Source of the DNA: Micropruina glycogenica
Lineage (GTDB): Bacteria; Actinomycetota; Actinomycetes; Propionibacteriales; Propionibacteriaceae
Reading direction: 5' to 3'
Length of the DNA stretch: 64,000 nucleotides
NCBI RefSeq assembly: GCF_900289045.1
Contig: NZ_LT985188.1
Location: forward strand, 2,232,001-2,296,000
Positions 52,399 to 60,674 of this stretch are shown here, piece after piece. Every line of letters begins with the position of its first letter. Position 1 is the first letter of the stretch. The notes beneath the pieces are model-generated. The model was not told the origin of the DNA. It did no database searches and saw nothing but the letters and a program-made list of their open reading frames with translations. The position numbers and the translations under genes are program-made.

Positions 52399-53591
52399 GG
52401 AACCGCTGATCAACGTGCCATTCGTGGCGTGAGTGACGGTGATCGTGCTCTTGGAGGGGTTGGGTGTGGGCGTTGTCGGCTGATCGATTCGCTGCGGGGG
52501 GCCTGTTGGGGCGGTTTCGGGCAGGCTGACGCTATGCCGCCGCCGTGGTGAGAGCGACGGCACGTGCCCGCATCAGCCAGTTCGCCAACGCGAACGCGAC
52601 GTGGAGACGATGGAGATTCTTCGCCAGGCCGCGGTAGCGGGTCTTGGTGAACCCGAAGTCTCGTTTGACTATCAGGAACGCGTGCTCGACCTTGGCCCGC
52701 ACCCCGGCCTTGCGGGACTCGATCGCCCGCTCATGAGGATGCATCCTCGCCAACTGGCTCTTGCGGGCTGCAATGTGCCAGGTGACGCCGGCGAGGTGGG
52801 GATCGCCGGTGATCTCCTCGCGTTTGTCGACACCCAGGTAACCGGCATCGCCCCACCCGGCAGTGTCATCGGGCCGCATCAGATGGACAGCCTCGGTGAT
52901 ATCGGACACGTTCGCCGCGGTGGCGGTGACCGAGTGCACATATCCGGTGCCGGCATCGGTACCGATGTGGGCCTTCATCCCGAAGTACCACTGATTGCCC
53001 TTGCGGGTCTGGTGCATCTCGGGGTCCCTGGCACCGGTGGCGTTCTTGGTCGATGACGGTGCCGCAATGATCGTGGCGTCCACGATCGTCCCGCCCCGCA
53101 TGATCCAACCCTCACGCTCAAACAGGTCGTTCTGCGCCGCCAGCAGTCTCTGGCCAAGCTGGCCTTCTCCAACAGGTGACGAAAGTGCAGCAGTGTGGTC
53201 GCGTCGGGCACCTGCTCCACCGTGAAGTCCACACCCAGGAACCGGCGCATCGCGAACGAGTCGTAGATCGCGTCCTCGACCCCCTCATCGGACAGGTTGA
53301 ACCAGACCTGAAGCAAATACATGCGCAGCATCATCGCCAGCGGCTTCGCCTTCCGACCCGTCTTACCTGGCCGGTCCAGGTAGTAGTACGGCTCGATCAG
53401 ATCGATCCACACCTGCCACGGGATCGTGGCCTCCATCTGCTCCAAGAACTGCTCACGTTTGGAAACCCGCCGACGATTGCCGTACTCGACATCGGCGAAA
53501 GAAGGCTGCTCGCTGTCCATACCCCAACAATTTCGCGTCCCAACAGCCGAGGCCAGCCACCGAACCGCACACCACAAAGATCAGCGCATCC
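52399..53591 (-). mobile_element. IS5-family insertion sequence, copy 5 (1193 bp, frameshifted)
   Basis: Third tandem copy, bounded by CTAG at 52395-52398 and 53592-53595; one base shorter than the others because of the lesion in its transposase. Confidence 0.92.
52532..53520 (-). pseudogene. IS5-family transposase broken by a frameshift (copy 5)
   Basis: Around 53159-53166 the sequence CTGATGCTTC of copies 3 and 4 is CTGGCCTTC here: one base lost plus substitutions. The reading frame shifts after LLEK, so the catalytic part (residues from GGTIVDATII) is in another frame. Otherwise nearly identical to copy 4. Confidence 0.92.
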
Positions 53592-53596
53592 CTAGG

Positions 53597-53619
53597 GGTT
53601 TCGACCAGCTCAACCAACG
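53597..53619. repeat. Interspersed repeat flanking the IS5 array
   Basis: GGTTTCGACCAGCTCAACCA is a diverged inverted copy of the unit that IS110 split at 48503/49983. Confidence 0.65.
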
Positions 53620-53661
53620 ACCGGCACGTTGAGCTGTGGAAGCTCGGGTCGCCTCAGCCGC

Positions 53662-54318
53662 TCAGCTTTTCGTCGTGCCCTTGGGCGGCTCGTCGTCGCT
53701 GTAGGCCGAGTGTGCGGACGGGGTGGTCACCACCGGAACAGCGTGCGGCCCGGCGAACGGAGCCGCGAGGCGCGGAGTCTTGGGGGCGGGCTGATCGTCC
53801 GCCGGTTGCGCGGCGCCCGGCTCGTCAGGCTTCTCGCCGCCCTGGGTTGGGGTCGTCGCGGGGGCATCGTCGCCGCTCTGATCGGACGTCGCCGTGGGAA
53901 CCCCGTAACGGCTCACCTGAGCAGTCGGCACGGGGGTGGGCGCGCTCTCGCCCGCCTGGGAATCGGCCGGCGGTTGTGCCGGTGTTTCCGGCTGCGCAGG
54001 CACCGCCGGTTGCGTGGGCGCCGGACGCGAGGGGAACCCCGCCGCCTGGCCGATGCCCCAGATGTAGGCCAGTGCGGCGACGAACGGCAGCAGGTGACCC
54101 AGCCAGCCGACCCACACGCCGAGGTCGGGGTTGGGTGCTGCCGAACCGGTCAGGTAGGCCGTCCAACCGAAGAGCACCAGCCAGTACAGAGCCAGAAGGG
54201 TGGTTCCGGCCCACAACAGCGGCCGTCCGCGCCCGATGCGGCGGCTCACGTAGACCGTGGCAGCAACGGTGGCCACCACGAACACCAGGGTTCGCAACAG
54301 CGACAACACGATTTCCAT
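53662..54318 (-). CDS. Membrane protein with long Pro/Ala/Thr-rich tail
   Basis: 218 residues. Three hydrophobic helices lie in residues 1-95 (LLRTLVFVVATVAATVYV, LLALYWLVLFGWTAYLTG, VGWLGHLLPFVAALAYIWGI). The remaining ~120 residues are low-complexity, proline and alanine rich (TQPAVPAQPETPAQPPADSQ) with repeated APxxP patterns, and probably disordered. Family unknown. It is divergent from the EF-G-like gene. Confidence 0.72.
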   Translation of the reverse strand: MEIVLSLLRTLVFVVATVAATVYVSRRIGRGRPLLWAGTTLLALYWLVLFGWTAYLTGSAAPNPDLGVWVGWLGHLLPFVAALAYIWGIGQAAGFPSRPAPTQPAVPAQPETPAQPPADSQAGESAPTPVPTAQVSRYGVPTATSDQSGDDAPATTPTQGGEKPDEPGAAQPADDQPAPKTPRLAAPFAGPHAVPVVTTPSAHSAYSDDEPPKGTTKS

Positions 54319-54451
54319 CAGGGCCTCCTGACCGATCGAGAGGGTCCTTCAGCCTAACCCGCACCTCATGCGCCGGTCCCCTTCCGCACGGGGGTGCCGG
54401 GGCTTTTTCGATTCGGTTGCAGCACCCTTCGGGCAGGTGTTAGGTAGGGGC

Positions 54452-56548
54452 ATGAGTTCGAAGGTGAACGCAGCCAGCATGCAGGTGACCAGCCCGGACG
54501 ACGTGCGCAACGTCGTGCTGATCGGCAACGCGGGGTCGGGCAAGACCTCGTTGTTCGAGCAGTTGTTGAAGGCGCGGGTCGAGGGTTACCGCGGCGAGAA
54601 AGAAGACGCCGAGCGCGCATCGCAGCTCTTTCTGGCCTCGTTCGTCACCGGCGACTCGGTGGTCAACCTGCTGGACGCCCCCGGGCACCCCGACTTCGTC
54701 GGCGAACTGCGCGCCGGCATTCGCGCCGCCGACGCCGCCATCTTCGTGGTCTCTGCCGCCGACGGCCTGGACGGCGCCGCCCAGGCCCTGTGGGACGAGT
54801 GCCGCAAGGCCAACCTGCCCCGGGTGATCGTGCTCACCAAACTCGACGCCGGCCACGCCGACTTCGACACCTCGGTCGCCGAACTGCAAGACGTCTTCGG
54901 CGAAGGCGTGCGGCCCACCCACGTGCCCACGTTCGCCGGCCCCGGCCAGGTGTCGGGCAACATCGGGCTGCTCAGCCTCGAAGAGCACGACTATTCGGGC
55001 GGTAGCCCGGTGAGCCGCACCCTGAACGCCCACGACGACCAGGTCGAGACCTACCGCGGCCCGTTGATCGAGTCGATCATTCAAGAGGCCGAGGACGACG
55101 GCCTCATGGATCGCTACCTCGAGGACGACGAACACCTCGACGTCGACGACCTTCTCGACGACCTGATGAAGGCCGTCGCCACCGCGAACCTGTTCCCGGT
55201 CGTGCCGGTGCAGACCGGTTCGGGGGTCGGCATCGAAGAGCTGCTGCGGCTGATCGAGCACGGCTTCCCCACCCCGGGCCTGCACCCCAATCCCCCGCTC
55301 ACCACCACCTCGGGCGAGGTGCTGCCGCAGCCACACAGCGAGCCCGGCGACCCGCTGGTGGCGCAGGTGATCCGCACCACCACCGACCCGTTCGCGGGCC
55401 GACTGTCGATGGTGCGCATCTTCTCGGGCACCCTGCGCACCGACGACGTGGTGCACGTGTCGGGCCACCGCTCGTGGGTGGCCGGCGCAGAGGACGACGC
55501 CCACCCCGACCACGACAACGACGAGCGCATCGGCCTGATCCAGGGCGCGGTGGGCACCGAACTCAAGCCGCGGCAGCAGGCCATCGCGGGTGAGATCGTG
55601 CTGCTGCCCAAGCTCGGCACCGCCGAAACCGGCGACACCTTGTCGGCCAAGGACCGTCCGGGCGTGGTCGAGGCCTGGGCGCTGCCCGACCCGCTGCTGC
55701 CGCTGGCCATCAGGGCCGCCACCCGCAACGACGAAGACAAGCTGGCCACCGCCCTGCAGCGGCTCGCGGTCGAAGACTCCAGCGTGCGGCTCGATCGCGG
55801 TCACGGCGACCAACTGGTGTTGTGGACCACGGGCCAGGCGCACGCCGACCTGGTGCTGGGCCGGCTGGTCGAGCGCTACCAGGTGCGGGTCGAGCAAGAA
55901 GAGCTCAAGATTCCGATGCGCGAGACCTTCACCGGCAAGGCCGACGCAATGGGACGCCACGTCAAGCAGTCCGGCGGCCACGGCCAGTACGCGGTGTGCA
56001 ACATCGAGGTCGAGCCGCTCGAGCGCGGCGCCGGTTTCGAGTTCGTCGACAAGGTGGTGGGCGGTGCCGTGCCACGGCAGTTCATTCCCTCGGTCGAGAA
56101 GGGCATTCGCAACCAGCTCGACAAGGGCGTGTTCGCCGGCTACCCGATGGTGGACGTCCGCGTCACCCTGTACGACGGCAAGGCGCACTCGGTCGACTCA
56201 TCAGACATGGCCTTTCAGCTGGCCGGCTCGCTGGCCATCAAAGAGGCCGCGGCGGCCAAGGGTGGCGTGGTGGCACTGCTCGAGCCCATCGACCTGGTCA
56301 CGGTCACGGTGGGTGAGGAATATCTGGGCTCGGTGATGACGGACCTCTCGGGCCGGCGCGGCCAGGTGCTGGGTTCGGACTCGGTGAACCGCAAGGCCAT
56401 CGTGCGGGCCCTGGTACCGCAGGCCGAGTTGTCGCGGTACGCCATCGATCTGCGCGGCATCGGGCACGGTTCGGGCACGTTCACCCGCGAGTTCCACGGC
56501 TACGAACTGCTGCCGCACAACCTGCTCGACAAGTACGCCCGCAAGTAG
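54452..56548 (+). CDS. Elongation factor G-like protein (FusA2-type paralogue)
   Basis: 698 residues with all EF-G domains: G domain (1-~270), domain II (~300-390), III-V (~400-698; GGHGQYAVCNIEVEPL is the domain IV entry, GHGSGTFTREFHGYE the end). The P-loop is GNAGSGKTS instead of AHVDAGKTT. G3 is DAPGHPDF and G4 is TKLD rather than NKxD, and the switch I sequence ending RGIT is missing (ERASQLFLASFV). It is therefore a divergent EF-G-like protein, common in actinobacteria, not the housekeeping fusA. GTPase rate and ribosome role may differ. Start chosen at MSSKVNAASM; upstream codons are low quality. Confidence 0.9.
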   Translation: MSSKVNAASMQVTSPDDVRNVVLIGNAGSGKTSLFEQLLKARVEGYRGEKEDAERASQLFLASFVTGDSVVNLLDAPGHPDFVGELRAGIRAADAAIFVVSAADGLDGAAQALWDECRKANLPRVIVLTKLDAGHADFDTSVAELQDVFGEGVRPTHVPTFAGPGQVSGNIGLLSLEEHDYSGGSPVSRTLNAHDDQVETYRGPLIESIIQEAEDDGLMDRYLEDDEHLDVDDLLDDLMKAVATANLFPVVPVQTGSGVGIEELLRLIEHGFPTPGLHPNPPLTTTSGEVLPQPHSEPGDPLVAQVIRTTTDPFAGRLSMVRIFSGTLRTDDVVHVSGHRSWVAGAEDDAHPDHDNDERIGLIQGAVGTELKPRQQAIAGEIVLLPKLGTAETGDTLSAKDRPGVVEAWALPDPLLPLAIRAATRNDEDKLATALQRLAVEDSSVRLDRGHGDQLVLWTTGQAHADLVLGRLVERYQVRVEQEELKIPMRETFTGKADAMGRHVKQSGGHGQYAVCNIEVEPLERGAGFEFVDKVVGGAVPRQFIPSVEKGIRNQLDKGVFAGYPMVDVRVTLYDGKAHSVDSSDMAFQLAGSLAIKEAAAAKGGVVALLEPIDLVTVTVGEEYLGSVMTDLSGRRGQVLGSDSVNRKAIVRALVPQAELSRYAIDLRGIGHGSGTFTREFHGYELLPHNLLDKYARK

Positions 56549-56554
56549 GTCCTC

Positions 56555-56692
56555 GTCATCCCGGCGCGCCCAGCCTCTCGTCATCCCGGCGAAGGCCGGG
56601 ATCTCCCAACCTGAGCGCGCGAGATTACGCAGCCCGTCGCGCCCGGCCACCCACGTCATCCCGGCGAACGCCGGGATCTCCCAACCCGGCCG
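56555..56692. repeat. Array of REP-like palindromes
   Basis: GTCATCCCGGCG begins at 56555 (partial), 56580 and 56655. The last two are complete hairpins ending GCCGGGATC and are each followed by CTCCCAACC and GCGCGAGATTRCG, so the unit is about 75 bases and the last one runs into the 75-bp palindrome at 56694. Confidence 0.88.
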
Positions 56693-56693
56693 C

Positions 56694-56768
56694 GCGAGAT
56701 TGCGTCCGATTCGCACCCCTCCTGAGGCGGCTGAGGCGTAACACCCCTCGAATCGGACGCAATCTCGC
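56694..56768. repeat. 75-bp palindrome, upstream copy bracketing the DUF559 gene
   Basis: Perfect 20-base arms, GCGAGATTGCGTCCGATTCG at 56694-56713 and its complement at 56749-56768, around a 35-base loop rich in TGAGGCGG. The copy at 57739 is identical in arms and length. Confidence 0.95.
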
Positions 56769-56855
56769 AGGAAGTTTCAGCTGACTTCCGCCGAAGCTGT
56801 GGATAACTCCCTCTCTGCACGGGGTCGAGCCATGGCCGTCTGATGGCATGGCCCG

Positions 56856-57770
56856 GTGGACGACATTGACGACCTGATGCGGTTGGCGACGGTGATGGGG
56901 TTGAACGGCGGCGTGTTGCGCGCGCGTGACCACCCCCAGTCGCGCGGCGCCTTCGCCGAGCTGGTGCGCTCGGGCGCGATCGTGCGGGTGCTGCCCGGAA
57001 CGTTCGTCGACGAGCGGCTGCGCGCCAGCCGGCTGACCCGATGCGCCGCCGCTCTGGCCACCTACCCGGGCGCACTGTTGTGGGGCACGGATGCCGTCGG
57101 GGCGCTGTGCGGCACCCTCGACGCCATCCCATTCGACGACAACGAGCCGGTGCAGCTGGTGCATCACCAATCCAGGCACTCCGCCCCGAGCATCCGCTGG
57201 ACGCGTCGCCGGGTGCAGTCCGAGCATCGGGTGCGGATCGGCGCGCTACGAGCACCGTCGGCGCGCTACCTGGCGGTGGAGGCCGCCGCCCGCGACTCCG
57301 GCGCACTGATCGAGCGGTTCCTGCGCGATGGCCGGATCAAGCCGTCCGAGTTGGCGGACGTGCTGCCCGCCCTGGCCGGCAGCGCGGGTCAGGCGCGACG
57401 ACGCAGGGTCGTGCGGGTGAGCGGCGACAACCCGTGGTCGGGCGGCGAACGCGAGCTGCTGGCCCTGCTCCGGCGGCATCGCATCACCGGCTGGGTGGCC
57501 AACGCCGAACTGGTCGTCGACCAGGTGCGCTGCTTTCCCGACGTGCTGTTCGAGCACGCTCGCCTGGTGGTCGAGTTCGACGGCTATGCCGTGCACGCCA
57601 AGCCCGAAGTGTTCGAGGCCGACCGTCGCCGGCAGAACCGGTTGGTGCTCGCGGGCTACCGAGTGCTGCGCTACACCTGGAAACAGCTCACCGAGACGCC
57701 CGAAGCGCTGATCGCCGAGCTTCGCGCCGCACTGGCGTGCGAGATTGCGTCCGATTCGCACCCCGGCTGA
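56856..57770 (+). CDS. DUF559 (Vsr-like nuclease fold) protein with AbiEi-like N-terminus
   Basis: 304 residues from a GTG. The N-terminal ~70 residues look like the winged-helix of AbiEi-type antitoxins (RGAFAELVRSGAIVRVLPGTFVDERLR). The C-terminal ~100 residues are DUF559, a very-short-patch-repair-like endonuclease fold: AELVVDQVRCFPDVLFEHARLVVEFDGYAVHAKPEVFEADRRRQNRLVLAGYRVLRYTWKQL, with the acidic residues of the fold in place (PDVLF, VEFDG). The last 11 codons and the stop lie inside the downstream palindrome. No partner toxin gene is adjacent. Bracketing by two identical palindromes suggests a mobile cassette. Confidence 0.82.
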   Translation: MDDIDDLMRLATVMGLNGGVLRARDHPQSRGAFAELVRSGAIVRVLPGTFVDERLRASRLTRCAAALATYPGALLWGTDAVGALCGTLDAIPFDDNEPVQLVHHQSRHSAPSIRWTRRRVQSEHRVRIGALRAPSARYLAVEAAARDSGALIERFLRDGRIKPSELADVLPALAGSAGQARRRRVVRVSGDNPWSGGERELLALLRRHRITGWVANAELVVDQVRCFPDVLFEHARLVVEFDGYAVHAKPEVFEADRRRQNRLVLAGYRVLRYTWKQLTETPEALIAELRAALACEIASDSHPG

Positions 57771-57813
57771 GGCGGCGGAGGCGTACCACCCCTCGAATCG
57801 GACGCAATCTCGC
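57739..57813. repeat. 75-bp palindrome, downstream copy bracketing the DUF559 gene
   Basis: Same 20-base arms at 57739-57758 and 57794-57813. The left arm encodes residues near the C-terminus (CEIASDS), and the stop TGA is in the loop. Confidence 0.95.
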
Positions 57814-57818
57814 AAGCG

Positions 57819-57849
57819 AAAGGCCCTCCCTCATCGAGGGAGGGCCTTT
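57819..57849. terminator. Intrinsic terminator hairpin
   Basis: AAAGGCCCTCCC / GGGAGGGCCTTT with a 7-base loop. On the minus strand it follows the YccF gene stop (57859) by 9 bases; the A/T ends make it usable in both directions. Confidence 0.85.
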
Positions 57850-57858
57850 CAGCGCGGA

Positions 57859-58269
57859 TCAGAAGGAGTAGACCGTCTGGCTGCCGTAGGGGACGTGATC
57901 GCTGTCGACGATCTCTTTGCCCAGCGGCACACAGGTGACCGGGATCATCTTGATGTTGGCGATGGCCAGCGGAATGCCGACGATCGTGATGGCCTGGGCG
58001 GCCGCCGTGGTCAGGTGGCCGATGGCCAGCCACAGACCGGCGACCAGAAACCAGATCACGTTGCCGAGGGCCGAGCCGACGCCCGCGGTCGGCTTGGCGA
58101 CGATGGTCTTGCCGAACGGCCACAGCGCGTACGCCGCCATGCGGAACGAGGCGATGCCGAACGGAATCGTGATGATCAGAATGCAGGCCAGCAAGCCGAA
58201 GAAGAAGTAGCCGATGGCCAGCCACAGGCCGCCGAAGACAAGCCAGATGATGTTGAGCAGAGTGCGCAT
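57859..58269 (-). CDS. YccF-domain inner membrane protein
   Basis: 136 residues from MRTLLNIIWLVFGGLWLAIG. Two YccF repeats are evident, NIIWLVFGGLWLAIGYFFFGL and NVIWFLVAGLWLAIGHLTTAA, each followed by TIPFGIA / GIPLAIA and a P-[FL]-GK motif (WPFGKTIV, VPLGKEIV). Function of the family is unknown. Confidence 0.9.
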   Translation of the reverse strand: MRTLLNIIWLVFGGLWLAIGYFFFGLLACILIITIPFGIASFRMAAYALWPFGKTIVAKPTAGVGSALGNVIWFLVAGLWLAIGHLTTAAAQAITIVGIPLAIANIKMIPVTCVPLGKEIVDSDHVPYGSQTVYSF

Positions 58270-58417
58270 GGTAAGAGTCAGATGCCTTTCGTCGGGCGCG
58301 ATGTGCGCCACCGTTCCAGTGTCGCGCAGCCCGAGCCGCGCAGAGCCTCGCTTCAGGGATATCCCAGGGCCGACCATCACTGCGGTCCGGGCCCTGGCAC
58401 GCCGCTAGCCTGGGCGC

Positions 58418-59146
58418 ATGGACGAACCCCGGCCGCGCGTGCAGCGCGAAGTGGTGTCGTTCGTCCGCCGCAGTGCGCGCATGAACCCTAGTCAGGCCAA
58501 GGCCTGGAGCGAGCGACAGCACTGGGTGGTGCCCGTTCCGCCCCGCGAGACCAGCACCTCGGTGGCACCGGACGCCCACGTCGACTGGGTGGCGGCGTTC
58601 GGCCGTGAGGCCCCGCTGGTGGTCGAGTTGGGCGGCGGCACCGGCGACGTGATCGCGGCCGTCGCGGCCCGGCACCCCGAACGCGACTTCATCGGCTTCG
58701 AGGTGTTCGAACCCGCGGTGGCCAGCACGCTCTCGAAGTGCGCCAGGGCCGGCGTCACCAACGTGCGCATGGTCGTGGCCGACGGCGTGGACGGCCTCGG
58801 CACTCTGATCGACGACGGCACCGTGACCGAACTGTGGACCTTCTTTCCCGACCCCTGGCACAAGAAGCGGCACCACAAGCGGCGTCTGGTCTCGACCGGG
58901 TTCGCCGACCTGGTGGCGGCCAAACTCGCCCCCCACGGCCGGTGGCGGCTGGCCACCGACTGGGCCGACTACGCCGAGGCGATGCGCGAAACCCTCGACG
59001 ATCACCCGCGGCTGGTCAACTGCCACGACGGCTGGGCGCCGCGGTGGCAGGATCGTCCGCGCACGAAGTATGAGCAGAAGGGCGGCGACGCGGGCCGCAC
59101 CATCTACGACCTGTGCTACCGGCTCGGGGAAGGGGGCTGCACGTGA
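58418..59146 (+). CDS. trmB: tRNA (guanine-N7-)-methyltransferase
   Basis: 242 residues. It makes m7G46 in tRNA variable loops. SAM motif VVELGGGTGDVIAAVAARHP, FIGFEVFEPAV, and the hallmark WTFFPDPWHKKRHHKRRLV. The C-terminal TKYEQKGGDAGRTIYDL is typical. The stop overlaps truA (GTGA). Confidence 0.96.
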   Translation: MDEPRPRVQREVVSFVRRSARMNPSQAKAWSERQHWVVPVPPRETSTSVAPDAHVDWVAAFGREAPLVVELGGGTGDVIAAVAARHPERDFIGFEVFEPAVASTLSKCARAGVTNVRMVVADGVDGLGTLIDDGTVTELWTFFPDPWHKKRHHKRRLVSTGFADLVAAKLAPHGRWRLATDWADYAEAMRETLDDHPRLVNCHDGWAPRWQDRPRTKYEQKGGDAGRTIYDLCYRLGEGGCT

Positions 59147-59958
59147 GACTGCGTCTCGACATCGCCTACGACGGCACCGAGTTTCACGGGTGGGCGTCGC
59201 AGCCCGGCCTGCGCACCATTCAGGAGGAGCTCGAGGCCTGGCTGCCCCGGTTGCTGCGGCTCACCGAGCCGGTCACGCTGACCTGCGCCGGCCGCACCGA
59301 CGCCGGCGTGCACGCCCGCGGCCAGGTGGCGCACGTCGACCTGCCCGAGGTGACGGACGTCGAGCGGGTGATCGCCGAACTGGGCTACAAGTTGCGCAAC
59401 GTGCTGCCGCCCGACGTGGTGGTGCGCCGGGTCAGCCTGGCCCCGCCCGGGTTCGACGCGCGTTTCTCGGCGATCTGGCGCCGCTACGTGTACCGCATCG
59501 CCGACTCGACGCCCGACCCGCTGTTGCGCATTCACACCCACGCCATGCGCACCGAGCTCGACCTGGCCCGCATCAACGCGGTGGCGCCCCGCCTGGTGGG
59601 CCTGCACGACTTCGCAGCGTTCTGCAAGGCCCGCGAGGGCGCCACCACGATTCGCAACCTGCAGCAGCTGTCGGCCCGGCGCACCTGGGGCGACGTGGCC
59701 GAGATCACGCTGATCTCGGACGCGTTCTGCCACTCGATGGTGCGCTCAATGGTGGGCGCCCTGGTCGACGTGGCCACCGGACGGCGCGACGCCGACTGGC
59801 TGGTCGGGCTGCTCGACGTCACCGAGCGCGCGGGCGAGGTCAAGGTGATGCCGCCCGGTGGGCTGACTCTCGAAGAGGTGGGCTACCCGCCCGATCGCGA
59901 CCTGGCCGCCCGGGCGAGCGAGGCGCGGGCCGTCCGTACGTTGCAGGAGGCCGAGTGA
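59143..59958 (+). CDS. truA: tRNA pseudouridine(38-40) synthase TruA
   Basis: 271 residues from the overlapping GTG. The catalytic Asp53 lies in TCAGRTDAGVHARGQVAH. N-terminal LDIAYDGTEFHGWASQPGLRTIQEEL, and FSAIWRRYVYRI, DFAAFCK and CHSMVRSMVGALVDV are conserved. Middle gene of three coupled RNA-modification-type genes. Confidence 0.97.
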   Translation: MRLRLDIAYDGTEFHGWASQPGLRTIQEELEAWLPRLLRLTEPVTLTCAGRTDAGVHARGQVAHVDLPEVTDVERVIAELGYKLRNVLPPDVVVRRVSLAPPGFDARFSAIWRRYVYRIADSTPDPLLRIHTHAMRTELDLARINAVAPRLVGLHDFAAFCKAREGATTIRNLQQLSARRTWGDVAEITLISDAFCHSMVRSMVGALVDVATGRRDADWLVGLLDVTERAGEVKVMPPGGLTLEEVGYPPDRDLAARASEARAVRTLQEAE

Positions 59959-60545
59959 GCCACTACTTCACCGACCCGAAGGCGGCCGAGGTCAGGCGCA
60001 GCGTCGAGGTGCGGTTCTGGGACACCGACTGGCGGTTCACCACCGCCAACGAGGTGTTCAGCGCCGACGGCCTCGACCTGGGCACCGCGGTGCTGCTGCG
60101 CTCCAGCGCTCCGCCGGCCGACGCCACCCGGCTGCTCGACCTGGGTTGCGGCTGGGGCGTGCTGGCGGTCGCGCTGGCCACTGCGTGCCCGTCGGCGGTC
60201 GTCGACGCCGTGGACGTGAACCCGCGGGCCCTGGCCCTCACCGCCGACAACGCCCGCGCGCACCGGGTGGGCGAACGGGTGCGTGCGCTCACCCCTGACG
60301 CGGTCGAACCGGACGTGCTCTACGACGAGATCTGGTCGAACCCGCCGATCCGCATCGGCAAACAGGCCTTGCATGAGCTGCTGCTGACCTGGTTACCCCG
60401 GCTGGCGCCGGGCGGCACGGCGCGGCTGGTGGTCGGCCGAAACCTGGGCGCGGACTCGCTGCAGCGGTGGCTGCACGAGCAGGGCTGGCACTGTGACCGG
60501 GTGGCAAGCGCCAAGGGCTTTCGCGTCTTCGCTGTGCGGCCCTGA
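59955..60545 (+). CDS. Class I SAM methyltransferase, RsmC-like
   Basis: 196 residues from a GTG overlapping truA. SAM motif LLDLGCGWGVLAVALA, VVDAVDVNPRALAL and the catalytic WSNPPIRIGKQALHELL (NPP motif of N2-guanine or N-methyltransferases). It has the single-domain length of the actinobacterial RsmC-like family. The target is probably rRNA; the position is not shown. Confidence 0.9.
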   Translation: MSHYFTDPKAAEVRRSVEVRFWDTDWRFTTANEVFSADGLDLGTAVLLRSSAPPADATRLLDLGCGWGVLAVALATACPSAVVDAVDVNPRALALTADNARAHRVGERVRALTPDAVEPDVLYDEIWSNPPIRIGKQALHELLLTWLPRLAPGGTARLVVGRNLGADSLQRWLHEQGWHCDRVASAKGFRVFAVRP

Positions 60546-60674
60546 CCAGGCAAGTCACTGCGGTGCAGCGGGTCTCTCGAACCTGGCCGGTCTCTACAAA
60601 CAGAGCCTCGTGAGCCCTAGTGTTGGCACCGACGGGCAGACGGTCTGACCCAGCACCAGTGGAAGGAGAACGGC

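Noticed and set aside
54440-56188. A 582-codon minus-strand open frame opposite the EF-G-like gene
   Set aside because: Shadow of the GTPase gene's third-codon GC bias; no recognisable domain.
56798-56806. DnaA box-like TGTGGATAA (complement TTATCCACA)
   Set aside because: Single copy with no cluster, no AT-rich unwinding region and no origin-linked genes; likely part of the promoter of the DUF559 gene.
57819-57849. Third arm of the DUF559 palindrome system
   Set aside because: Sequence is unrelated to the 75-bp palindromes; a GC hairpin with A/T ends is best explained as the YccF gene's terminator.
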